This document shows, piece after piece, positions 10,501-16,365 of a stretch of 64,000 nucleotides of DNA. Source of the stretch: Dorea longicatena (GTDB lineage Bacteria > Bacillota > Clostridia > Lachnospirales > Lachnospiraceae); the NCBI RefSeq assembly GCF_025150085.1, contig NZ_CP102280.1, positions 2,429,001 to 2,493,000 on the forward strand, read 5' to 3'. Made by a program: the position numbers and the translations under genes. The stretch's first letter is position 1, and each line of letters begins with the position of its first letter. Under the pieces are notes generated by a model. That model searched no databases, was not told the origin of the DNA, and saw nothing but the letters and a program-made list of their open reading frames with translations.

Positions 10501-10916
10501 GTCACAGGCTCTTTTACGATCAGGTTTCTCCCAATCTGATAAACCGGCTGGTTCTGGTTGACTGGCTCCACATAATAAACGGCATGGTAAGTGTCTGCAT
10601 GGCTGGTGCTGAAGTTCTCCCCGGCGTCATTCTCTGCTTTCTGGAATGTCACTTTGACTTTGCTTTCGTCCTTGATTTCCAAATTTGTAAAATCCGTGGA
10701 AACATCAAAGTCCTGTCCGACTTCCAGCTCCAGATCGGTGGCTTTTACCACTTCATTTTCATCCAGCTGATCCTTTACGGATTCATACGCTGGCGGTTCC
10801 GCCGCTTTCGGCTCTTCCGAAGCATACACCGTCAGCGGTGAAATGACCGTGGATAAGATGGTGACTGCCGCCATCACCCCTGAAAGGATTCGCCTGAATC
10901 GATATTTACTCTTCAT
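4587..10916 (-). CDS. giant Cna-B-repeat surface adhesin with thioester domain and NPKTG anchor
   Basis: A 2109-residue surface protein. ATG at 10916 has AGAGGT upstream; a longer reading to 11111 overlaps the amidoligase gene and is not favoured. Order: signal peptide (cut after about VYAS, residue 32), a short folded part, a Glu/Thr-rich acidic linker (about 135-250), a region resembling a thioester domain (Cys in TAYCVQPS, Gln in AGKQFIIVHLA), then about 14 SpaA/Cna-B domains. Each of these begins like LxIxKxDxxTG and ends with an ExxAPxGY-type motif, which supplies Lys and Glu for isopeptide bonds. The C-terminus has NPKTGD, a hydrophobic helix and a KKKK tail. It is a likely sortase B substrate, probably an ICE-encoded adhesin used in mating or host attachment (inferred). 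Confidence 0.93.
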   Translation of the reverse strand: MKSKYRFRRILSGVMAAVTILSTVISPLTVYASEEPKAAEPPAYESVKDQLDENEVVKATDLELEVGQDFDVSTDFTNLEIKDESKVKVTFQKAENDAGENFSTSHADTYHAVYYVEPVNQNQPVYQIGRNLIVKEPVTAAQSEPQTEQAVTEEDTGSDDEEAASQEETETVPVETEIVEPETAESETEEPEETEPEFQDGLSESEFDAALEESETENTTDEESGLTLSDVLEQAGEQDIDLMAMEDGETVSFTAVNTSTRATQDVGVTRGAAYYYADYGLGSYVTYKYTVKFGNVSATAYCVQPSKAGPGDGVYKITKLGDSKALAKVCYYGTKASGENGFFSEKHPDFSAGKQFIIVHLAASYANNSSDAFSGTNATGQALAMELYNYCMSQPEIPEVDMSFSNANVTAYISGNSQRTEEITFKASELQTITMKLPSGVKLHNVTTGKTSSAGASVEICGGTKFYLSAPLTQAVNVKGEWSVTMKGSIIKDYSAYKITTGSETQDLALVFGEGVTDEKYVDFKVSWVKQATLEIVKKDRKSNKAIAGAVYGVYSDKDGKNLITKMPATDANGASSVTITKTQDTVYLKEISVPNGYLLDTKAYDVKLVIGDTVKQTVTDAEQMASLTVYKLGEVLTGAKVTDDGVSFVYTEQKQKGAVYNVYAAEEIVSADGTIIYKKDALVKAGLTTGDDGSATLDKLYLGKYVVKEMQAPQNLVCTGESQEITLSYAGSNVEKVMGSVTFKNDRQKASVSVYKQDKETRKYLPGGTYGLYAGNDIKAADGTIVVKKDTLIEKAVTGTDGKAVYQADLPIANSYYMKELGAPAGYVRNGEDVYSFTFQYTTDKEATVSFNHTFQNERINAKIKLVKEDSETGKTAQGDATLEGAVYGLYAREDIVHPDGQTGVLYPAGTQIATLTTDTEGNAEVADLYLGKYYVKELTPPVGYLADTEEHDLECNDEGDLVQTVERTATSLEDVIKQPFQVIKAANNGKTDADLLKGVGFSAYLESSLKKNKDGSYDFASATPVVLTADGQTEMFTDERGYACSIPLAYGTYIVRETTTPHNFQPVDDFKVVISENNPDQPQVWRVLLDEEFEAKLKIVKKDDETKKSVLVPNTEFKVYNLDNKKYVEQVTTYPSTTVHKSYFTDENGYLILPQNLACGNYRIEEVTAPDGYTHSANTVEIKVDSDTAYQEDPVSGDLIIEVEFENHPAKGRLTIHKEGEVVKGFDKDFTYEEASLAGAVFEVYAAEDIYTADHQKDENGNRYLEYAKDTLVATVTTDETGSAVIENLPLGTYRVEEKKAPEGYTWNAKGEEVTFTYAGQDTPVVDEEVTFKNERQKVSITVEKQDAETGSVVAGAVFGLYNKKEIKSGNKVIVKADTLLQEITSDEKGQAHFTLDLPLGTYYVKEISAPDGFVSSDEVLEFDATYQGQDIPTIKLKSVKKNQPTTIEMTKSDLTTGVELNGASLSVLDKDGNVIDSWTSVKDEPHVIKYLTVGKTYILRESLAPLGYLKTTDVEFTVQDTAEVQKVEMKDDVPKALLIVNKKGEFLDKITLLDNVKGVVEHLFEYITGSLSDVTFEIYAAEDIKAADGVSPDYYSKDELVATVTTDANGIAEVSDLPVGKYYVKEVGTAYGYVLDDEPRYVDLSYRDQDTPVVVYDEDWQNNRQKVKVNVLKKEKDTDRVLKGGIFGLYTRNDILSASGKVLMEADTLIELKTTDADGKISFIADLPIDGTYYVKELYAPDGFVTTGEEQEFVFEYQGDKEAEVSYEFVFEDEPTTVELSKTDLTTGEELPGARLQLTDENGAVVEEWTSTKEPHIIKELVVGKSYTLTETKPTDGYATAESITFTVENTVEIQKQIMEDDVTKVEISKTDITGDTEIEGAKLTITDENGNIVETWTSGKEPHYIEKLPIGEYTLKEEQAPNGYVVAEEITFEVADTAEIQKVAMKDDTAKGRLIVEKTDKDTGAALKDAEFELRDADGKVVETLTTDENGHATSGLLAIGTYKDGKFDKAATYYLVETKAPEGYQLDGTKHEVTFTYVDDKTPVIEVIQKVTNEKLPEDTPSVSNPKTGDDTNLWIPALCLILSAGGLIGMSVASRRKKKKGGR

Positions 10917-10955
10917 GTTTTCTACCTCTTTCTTCTTTTTCTTCATTTTGCATAA

Positions 10956-10990
10956 GAACAGCCGGATGTTTCCACCCGGCCTGTCTGTTC
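10956..10990 (-). other. stem-loop in the adhesin leader
   Basis: Arms GAACA/TGTTC and GCCGG/CCGGC form a hairpin with an internal bulge in the 85-base gap between the amidoligase stop and the adhesin start. There is no T-run on the minus strand, so it is not a normal terminator. It could stabilise or insulate the adhesin mRNA. Confidence 0.4.
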
Positions 10991-11001
10991 TCATTATTCT
11001 G

Positions 11002-11961
11002 TTATCTCGCATCATCTGTCCGTCTTGGATTCTGCAGACAGGCATAGGTACTTTTGTCATACCGCCATGCCTTATCCCCGTCCAGATTGGCAAGCAGATG
11101 CTTCCGCACATTTTTGTATTCGTCCCCGATCAATCCGAGGCGGAGCAGAAAGGTGCGGAACGTAAATGCCGGGTTATCCCCGATCTCCGTCTTTTTTGCA
11201 TGGGTACAAGATTGGTTGATCGCCTGTGCGGATATGGCAAGTGCCAGTGTGATATTCGACCGGACTTTTCCTGCATGGAGGGTGCTTTCAAAACAACGCC
11301 ATTCCAGTGTTCCCTTGGAAAAAACAGCATGTAGGTTTAAGGCATAATACCTTGTCCAGTTGTAATGCTCGGAGCTTCCGTCATTTCCCTCATACCATGC
11401 CCTTTTGAATTTTTCCATCGTGATGGTGCTGTTTGGCATCCGGCGGATCTTCTCCAATACCATAGGACGGACTTTCTGGCAATACTCATCTTCCCTTCTC
11501 GTCTGTACATTTAAGGCTTTGAACAGAATATCCTCTTTGCAGTACATGATCGTCAGTGCATTTTTCAGACTCCTTGGTGTATGATTGGATGCGTCCACAT
11601 GGACATGCATGCCACAGGATGAATTGACAAAAGCACCTGCGTTTTTGACACACCGCACCACTTCCTGGAGTTTCCCCATTTCCGAATATTCCAATTTCGG
11701 GGATACCATTTCTGTCGAATAATCTCCATCGGCATCTATTACAGTACCATTTGCCAGCCTTTCACAGTCGATACTGCTGTCTCTTGAAAATTTCCACGTT
11801 TTTCCATCTGAATCTTTTACACACCATGAATCGTAAGAACGGATATGATATGGCTCTGTTCCGAACATTCTTCCAATCGCAACAGCCGCATCATAGCGGC
11901 TGATACCTGTCATCTCAATCTCTGTACCAAAATACTGGTCTTTTAGGTCGATCTGCTTCAC
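11002..11961 (-). CDS. amidoligase family enzyme (glutamine-synthetase-like fold)
   Basis: A 319-residue protein of the putative amidoligase family. It shows the N-terminal FGTEIEMTGI motif (the acidic metal/ATP-binding strand of the GS-like fold), the GMHVHVD motif around residue 120, and a conserved RCFESTLHAGKVRSN segment, as in glutamate-cysteine-ligase-like COOH-NH2 ligases. It should join a carboxyl and an amine with ATP; the substrate is unknown. The GTG start at 11961 overlaps the methyltransferase stop (GTGA). A cyclotransferase-like gene two genes downstream could remove or trim what this enzyme adds. Its placement directly before the adhesin makes a cell-surface or peptide substrate plausible, but that is inference. 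Confidence 0.85.
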   Translation of the reverse strand: MKQIDLKDQYFGTEIEMTGISRYDAAVAIGRMFGTEPYHIRSYDSWCVKDSDGKTWKFSRDSSIDCERLANGTVIDADGDYSTEMVSPKLEYSEMGKLQEVVRCVKNAGAFVNSSCGMHVHVDASNHTPRSLKNALTIMYCKEDILFKALNVQTRREDEYCQKVRPMVLEKIRRMPNSTITMEKFKRAWYEGNDGSSEHYNWTRYYALNLHAVFSKGTLEWRCFESTLHAGKVRSNITLALAISAQAINQSCTHAKKTEIGDNPAFTFRTFLLRLGLIGDEYKNVRKHLLANLDGDKAWRYDKSTYACLQNPRRTDDAR

Positions 11962-13259
11962 CCACCCTTCGCTTCTGGAACAGGTGAGCCGCTTTGGATC
12001 TCTTCATCTACTGCTTTCAAATTTCTGCCTATTGCTTCAATAACATTGACAGTGACACCATTACCGGCCTGCTTGTAAAGCTGGTTATCCGATGTTTCTT
12101 TTTCCATCTTGGAAATCTGACCATCCCGATATCCCTGCAGCCGCAGACACTCCCTTGGCGTCAGCCTGCGGATTCTGCCGTGGTAAATCACTCCATGACG
12201 GTCAGTTGCCGTAATGGTGAACATTGGCTCTTCCGGTTCTTTCATCCTTCTTCCATTCTGGCGGACTTTTTCCTTGGCCGGTGTCAGCACTGCCCTTGGC
12301 GCTTCTTCCACCAGCACCCCGGAACTTTCGCCTCTGTGGTTATGGATGCTGGAATCCTGTCTGGTATTCAGACATCTTGCAACGTCTGTCACCAGCGGCG
12401 GAGGGGAGATATCTACAAAATGCAGTGTTCCCTGCTGGTTTCCGGTCGTCAGGGTATGGGCGATCTCATGCCCGACTCTCCCCCTGCGACTGTTGATTCC
12501 CGGATATCCGAGATCGATGCTGTCCCCCTCGTAGGCCATCTTGTATCCTTTTCGGGTGTTTTCCTTGATTGGGATACCGACTTCGTATAATCCGGTCTTG
12601 CCGCCCATACCACCAGCCCCGCTGGTCAGCGTGCAGCTCAGTCCTTCTTCTGCGTAGACTCTTTCTCCCTGTTTGCCAGCATGGACTTGTATAAGAGCTG
12701 TTCCATTTGCTTTTGGGAAAGGTAATATTTTTCCGGCACATCTTCCATCAAGATATCCGACAATATACACCCGCTTCCTTGACTGGGGGACTCCGAAATC
12801 CTTGCTGTTAAGCACTTTCCATTCGACATGATACCCCAGTTCAGATAGCGTACTGAGGATGGTGTGAAACGTCCGCCCTTTGTCATGCGAAAGCAGACCG
12901 GGTACGTTTTCAAGGAGAAAATACGCAGGTCGTTTGTCTGCAACCAGTCTGGCAACTTCAAAGAAAAGGGTTCCTCTTGCATCGGCAAATCCTTCCCTTC
13001 GTCCAGCGATTGAGAATGCCTGGCAAGGAAATCCCGCACATAAAAGATCAAAGTCCGGCATTCGTTCTGTTTCAATATTTCTTGCGTCATTGCAGAACCA
13101 CTCTCCTTCCGTATCAAACAGCACCCGGTAGTTGTGGTCTGCATATGCATCTGCTTCACAGTGTCCGACACAGGTGAAGCCCCCTGCCCTGTGCAGCCCT
13201 TCTCGGAATCCTCCGATTCCACTGAACAGGTCAAAAAATCGAATTGTTCCGGCTATCAG
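11958..13259 (-). CDS. dcm: DNA (cytosine-5-)-methyltransferase
   Basis: About 434 residues with the 5mC methyltransferase motifs in order: motif I FFDLFSGIGGFREG, catalytic PCQ in GFPCQAFSIAG, ENV in LLENVPGLL, QSRKR in PQSRKRVYIVG, then a long target-recognition region and C-terminal RLTPRECLRLQGY and QAGNGV. It methylates cytosine using SAM; the target is unknown. The 5' end is odd. The conserved IRFFDLFSG is preceded only by CTG (13259), ATA and ATT codons after a GGGAGG Shine-Dalgarno, while a GTG at 13301 lies on the stem of a terminator. The start is therefore uncertain. No restriction partner lies next to it, so it may protect the element from host restriction. Confidence 0.93.
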   Translation of the reverse strand: MIAGTIRFFDLFSGIGGFREGLHRAGGFTCVGHCEADAYADHNYRVLFDTEGEWFCNDARNIETERMPDFDLLCAGFPCQAFSIAGRREGFADARGTLFFEVARLVADKRPAYFLLENVPGLLSHDKGRTFHTILSTLSELGYHVEWKVLNSKDFGVPQSRKRVYIVGYLDGRCAGKILPFPKANGTALIQVHAGKQGERVYAEEGLSCTLTSGAGGMGGKTGLYEVGIPIKENTRKGYKMAYEGDSIDLGYPGINSRRGRVGHEIAHTLTTGNQQGTLHFVDISPPPLVTDVARCLNTRQDSSIHNHRGESSGVLVEEAPRAVLTPAKEKVRQNGRRMKEPEEPMFTITATDRHGVIYHGRIRRLTPRECLRLQGYRDGQISKMEKETSDNQLYKQAGNGVTVNVIEAIGRNLKAVDEEIQSGSPVPEAKGG

Positions 13260-13273
13260 CCTCCCTTCGCTGC

Positions 13274-13302
13274 GAAAAAAACAGTGCAGATTTCTCTGCA
13301 CC
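13274..13302 (-). terminator. intrinsic terminator after the RHH gene
   Basis: The minus strand reads GTGCAG, a short loop, CTGCAC, then TG and seven T. It sits just after the ribbon-helix-helix gene and just before the methyltransferase, so the methyltransferase operon needs its own promoter or read-through. Confidence 0.8.
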
Positions 13303-13334
13303 GTTTCCGTCTCTTGGTTTCTGTTTTGTGATGT

Positions 13335-13907
13335 CTATTCTTCTGATTCCGCTTCCTCTGGCTCAGATTCTTCTGCTTCTTCGGTTTCCAGTTCTGTTGG
13401 CTCTGCTTCCGCTGGCTCTTCGTTTTCTGGCTCTGTCGGCTCTTCATCTGCTTCAGCTTCGTCCGGTTCTGTCATTTCTCCGTCTGTTTCAGCTTCCAGT
13501 GCTTCTGTCTCAGGCTCTTCTGCTTCAGGTTCTACTGACTCTTCATCCGGTTCTGATTTCGCAGTCTCAGGATCTTCCATTTCTGTTTCTTCGGCTTCCT
13601 CTGACTCTGCTTTCCATTTGGCTTCTTCTTTTTCGATTGCATCTTCGATAAGCCCGATTAAGAAGTCTTTCTGTTTCATGCCATTCCTGGCGAGGACTGC
13701 TTTCAGTCTGGAAAATAAATCCTCGGTTACCTGTACTGCTACTGTTCTTAAATCTGCCATGTTCGTCTTTTCTCCTTTTCTTGTCATGTGTTCTTCGATT
13801 ACCATTTCAAGGTATTTTGGTATGCTGATTCCTAACTCTTCGACTTCCAGTTTTAGCTTTTCATGCAGCTCTACCGGGATTTTTCCGCATATGTTTTTCA
13901 TCTCCAT
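13335..13907 (-). CDS. tandem ribbon-helix-helix-like protein with poly-acidic tail
   Basis: A 190-residue protein. Two CopG/Arc-like units are visible: residues about 7-45 (KIPVELHEKLKLEVEELG) and about 53-92 (RTVAVQVTEDLFSRLKAVL). Each has a short beta strand followed by two helices. After residue 95 the chain is almost entirely Glu, Pro, Ala, Ser and Thr, with dozens of acidic residues and no aromatic residues beyond the first few. RHH units usually bind operators or centromere-like sites as dimers. An acidic tail can mimic DNA or repel it; which applies here is unknown. Its location between the ParMR pair and the methyltransferase suggests a regulator or partition accessory of the element. 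Confidence 0.75.
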   Translation of the reverse strand: MEMKNICGKIPVELHEKLKLEVEELGISIPKYLEMVIEEHMTRKGEKTNMADLRTVAVQVTEDLFSRLKAVLARNGMKQKDFLIGLIEDAIEKEEAKWKAESEEAEETEMEDPETAKSEPDEESVEPEAEEPETEALEAETDGEMTEPDEAEADEEPTEPENEEPAEAEPTELETEEAEESEPEEAESEE

Positions 13908-13931
13908 TGTGTTCGTTCTCCTTTCTTTTTT

Positions 13932-14042
13932 CTACATACAACATACCCTAAAACCTGACAGAAAGCTATTCACAATACCCAACGAATATGAGGCTCTCAA
14001 AAGCTCCCAAAGGATGCAGATCCAATAACATTCAATAGGCAT
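13932..14042 (-). CDS. possible 36-residue leader ORF across the RHH promoter
   Basis: ATG at 14042 follows AAAGGGGTG, although the spacing is short. The frame reads 36 residues (MPIECYWICILWELL...) to a TAG before the RHH gene. It crosses the promoter-like box at 13940-13973. A related reading (VNSFL) exists at the copy of that box near 18.72 kb. It is more likely a remnant or leader than a stable protein. Confidence 0.2.
   Translation of the reverse strand: MPIECYWICILWELLRASYSLGIVNSFLSGFRVCCM
13940..13973 (-). promoter_or_regulatory. promoter box shared with the 18.7-kb gene
   Basis: The minus strand has GTGAATAGCTTTCT (13973-13960), then 14 nt and TATGTT as a -10 candidate, leading into the RHH gene. 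The same 14-base box lies 13 nt from a TATAGT -10 at 18694-18726. The box covers the expected -35 position in both cases. Confidence 0.5.
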
Positions 14043-14125
14043 CACCCCTTTCAAAAATCCGTGATTTATACTAATTTGACTGCTTGAAATTTGGCTATTT
14101 TATCACCAGGAAAGACTTGACTTTT

Positions 14126-14419
14126 TCAGAATGCATCCTCAAGCCCGGAGAGAAAATCCAGCATCTGGGACGGGATTTCTTCCTTTTTTGAAACACTCTC
14201 CCCGGAGCCAGAAATGGAAACACCTGCCAGTTCTTCCCGGATTGCCTGCCGGATGCTTTTCTCCAGCTGGTTGTTTTCCTGATCTTTTAAGATCACCTGA
14301 ACCAGATAGCTGCTCTTCTGTCCATCTGGAACACTTTGCAGGATCTCCCATGCCTTTTTGTGATCTGGGTTATCAAGGTTCAGGCGGAACGAGAAAACGG
14401 GTCTCTTTACTTCGCGCAC
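14126..14419 (-). CDS. ParR-like segregation partner
   Basis: A 97-residue protein overlapping the ParM-like gene by 13 bases. The N-terminus (VFSFRLNLDNPDHKKAWEIL) and the SYLVQVILKDQE helix match the small, divergent adaptor proteins found after actin-like ATPases on plasmids and ICEs, which bind the centromere-like site and cap filaments. The C-terminus is acidic and ends MLDFLSGLEDAF, possibly the ParM-binding tail. The call rests on position plus this weak pattern. Confidence 0.7.
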   Translation of the reverse strand: MREVKRPVFSFRLNLDNPDHKKAWEILQSVPDGQKSSYLVQVILKDQENNQLEKSIRQAIREELAGVSISGSGESVSKKEEIPSQMLDFLSGLEDAF

Positions 14420-15312
14420 ATCTGCCCCACAATCCGCTCATAGCCGGAAGCATTGGCGTGTACGTCTGTCAGGTAAATCTGCCGACACAGCCCGTCCTGC
14501 GGTGTCACGTGCCGTTTCAGAATGCTGGCTCCGCCGCCCATGATCACGGACGGAATTGCCTTCAGATCGAACCCGGCTTCCATAATTGCAGACAGTATTT
14601 TCTCCGTGTAGAGCCTTCCCTGCCGGACAATGATTTCTTTTGCGGCCGGGTCCATGCTGCAGCTCTGGCCGTTCAGAACACGTTCGATCTGAATATCCGT
14701 TACAGACAGTCCGGTATTTCTGCGTACCTGCTCGGTGATCTCATCCACACACCGGATCACACCAAGTTCCAGGCTGCGGCAGGTAGCGGCATTTGGAACA
14801 CTGTTGTCCAGCCGCATCAGGTCTACGGTCCAGCCACCGATATCTGCGAGAAGAACAGAAGGCTCGTCCCGAACACATTCCGGGTGGAGAGCCAGGGCTG
14901 AGTATCCCTGTGGGAACAGTTTTACATCCTGAATCCGGATCTCATAGCTCTCATCCTCGTACCGGAAACGCAGAGGCTGCTCTTTCCGAAACAGATATTC
15001 CCGGAAGCCTTTTTTCTCCCTGCCAAAACTTGCCAGTGGAAGACCGGCTGCCAGAACTACATCTGTTTTCCGCTCTCCCCGGCGATAGCGGATTTCCTGG
15101 GCAATGGCTGCCATTGTCAAAAGATAATAATTGTCATTGGAAGTCTTACTTCTCACCAGCGTCTGCCGCCCGGTTCCACACACATAAAATTTCCCATTGT
15201 ACTGCAGGACATTCTGCATGGTATACGGCTCGTAATCGTATCCGGTCAGTCCGGTCGGGAAACATACATGGGGAGTTTTTATGGCATAATATCCATGGTC
15301 AATTCCTATAAT
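14407..15312 (-). CDS. parM: ParM/StbA-like actin ATPase
   Basis: About 301 residues. The actin-fold motifs are clear: phosphate-1 GIDHGYYAIKTP at the very N-terminus, phosphate-2 LLADIGGWTVDLM, and the adenosine-binding VIMGGGAS near the C-terminus. Such filaments push plasmid or excised-ICE copies apart. The ATP-binding N-terminus lies upstream of the first in-frame ATG (15219), so the gene must begin further out. Between the stop TGA at 15319-15321 and the conserved region only CTT, ATC, ATT and ATA codons exist; ATT at 15312 is chosen. This is either a non-canonical start or a small frame error. It is co-transcribed with the ParR-like gene. Confidence 0.88.
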   Translation of the reverse strand: MIGIDHGYYAIKTPHVCFPTGLTGYDYEPYTMQNVLQYNGKFYVCGTGRQTLVRSKTSNDNYYLLTMAAIAQEIRYRRGERKTDVVLAAGLPLASFGREKKGFREYLFRKEQPLRFRYEDESYEIRIQDVKLFPQGYSALALHPECVRDEPSVLLADIGGWTVDLMRLDNSVPNAATCRSLELGVIRCVDEITEQVRRNTGLSVTDIQIERVLNGQSCSMDPAAKEIIVRQGRLYTEKILSAIMEAGFDLKAIPSVIMGGGASILKRHVTPQDGLCRQIYLTDVHANASGYERIVGQMCAK

Positions 15313-15382
15313 GATAAGTCACCACATCCTTTCTGGTTTTTCTTGTTCTTTTCCAGCAGGTGGTCTTTTGGTCTGGAAAAAG

Positions 15383-15416
15383 AGAAAAAGGGCAGAACCC
15401 CGAAGAGCCCTGCCCG
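15383..15416 (-). terminator. intrinsic terminator
   Basis: The minus strand has GGGCAG...CTGCCC arms around a TTCG-containing loop followed by TTTTT. It ends transcripts coming from the two-gene PLD cargo before they reach parM. Confidence 0.85.
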
Positions 15417-15425
15417 TAATAAAAA

Positions 15426-15467
15426 ATACAGTTATGTATATTTACAAACAAATATGCATAACTGTAT
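15426..15467. repeat. 42-bp near-perfect palindrome upstream of parM
   Basis: Outer arms of 11 bases, ATACAGTTATG and CATAACTGTAT, are perfect inverted copies. Arms extend to 18 bases with one mismatch around a 6-base centre. On the minus strand the dyad is followed by TTTTTT. It lies in the 260-base gap between the PLD cargo and parM. It could be an operator, a partition site or a second terminator hairpin. Confidence 0.7.
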
Positions 15468-15572
15468 GCTATCACTTTTAATTAATTTATAATTTGGATT
15501 CTCTATTTCTGTTCTTGTAGCACATAAATACTGCTTTAAAATGTTCCTACTAGCTGCCTATGTTACTATTCT

Positions 15573-16352
15573 TTATTTCACCAATTCATGAATAGCTTTT
15601 ACCATTGTAAGTCCATAATCAACAAGGAAATTTTTTTGTTCTTCGGAGTATGTCTTTCTTTCCTCTATTGCTTCATCTGTGCAATGTCTAAAGCACTGCA
15701 TTTTCTTTCTATAATTCTTTACTATCGTATCGTCAATGAAGCCACAACATACATCTTCATATTCTGGTGTGATAAATTTTCCATCTTGTTTCAACAGGTT
15801 TTCAATAAGGTTTGCAATCTCAGCAATTTTTTCATCTATATGCATACTATTGAAAGATGCCTGTCTAGTAGAAATTTCAATAAATTTCTGATTTATAGAA
15901 TCGTTCACCTCAATATTACAAGACTTTTGCTCAAATGTCAGATCTGCTACAAAGGTTCTTCTAGTCGCATAACGAACAGTTCCATTATCATCTCCACCTA
16001 GAGCAATAATTCGATTTCTAATATCTCTATATGTAAAGTCTGTTGGATCAACAGGGGGCCTTGCTAGTATTCTAGGAAACTCTTTTATCTCATAACCGAG
16101 CATATGTAGATAATATGTTATTAGATAAAACCAACATTTATTTTCACCTGAAAAATCAACATCTGGCTGACACAGTTCTTTAAATTTAGTTATTGCTTCT
16201 TCAACATCATAAATCTCAAATTGATAATTCTGAGTTTCCTCTTCACCACAAAAAATATTATATGTATAATTTACCTTTTTAACAGATTCCAGAAAACGAT
16301 AATGGTATTCGGATTCCTTTATATTTTGAAAATAAAATTCTTTTAAATCCAT
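15573..16352 (-). CDS. unknown protein paired with a PLD nuclease
   Basis: A 259-residue protein of no recognised family. ATG at 16352 has GGAG seven bases upstream and lies 13 bases after the PLD gene, so the pair is co-transcribed. It is rich in Glu, Lys, Phe and Tyr, looks alpha-helical, has no membrane segment or signal peptide, and contains several scattered cysteines (CWFYLITYYLHML, DVCCGF, MQCFRHC). The A+T content is higher than in the neighbouring conjugation genes, as is common for cargo. A defence or nuclease-control role is suggested only by its partner. Confidence 0.65.
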   Translation of the reverse strand: MDLKEFYFQNIKESEYHYRFLESVKKVNYTYNIFCGEEETQNYQFEIYDVEEAITKFKELCQPDVDFSGENKCWFYLITYYLHMLGYEIKEFPRILARPPVDPTDFTYRDIRNRIIALGGDDNGTVRYATRRTFVADLTFEQKSCNIEVNDSINQKFIEISTRQASFNSMHIDEKIAEIANLIENLLKQDGKFITPEYEDVCCGFIDDTIVKNYRKKMQCFRHCTDEAIEERKTYSEEQKNFLVDYGLTMVKAIHELVK

Positions 16353-16365
16353 GAACATACTCCAT

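Noticed and set aside
4396..10841. Many plus-strand frames of 60-250 codons across the adhesin
   Set aside because: They are antisense shadows of the repetitive Cna-B domains, without starts, signals or family motifs.
13132..14028. A 298-codon plus-strand open frame rich in Ser/Ala
   Set aside because: It is the reverse complement of the Glu-rich tail of the RHH gene; the low-complexity codons keep the opposite frame open. It has no SD or domain of its own.
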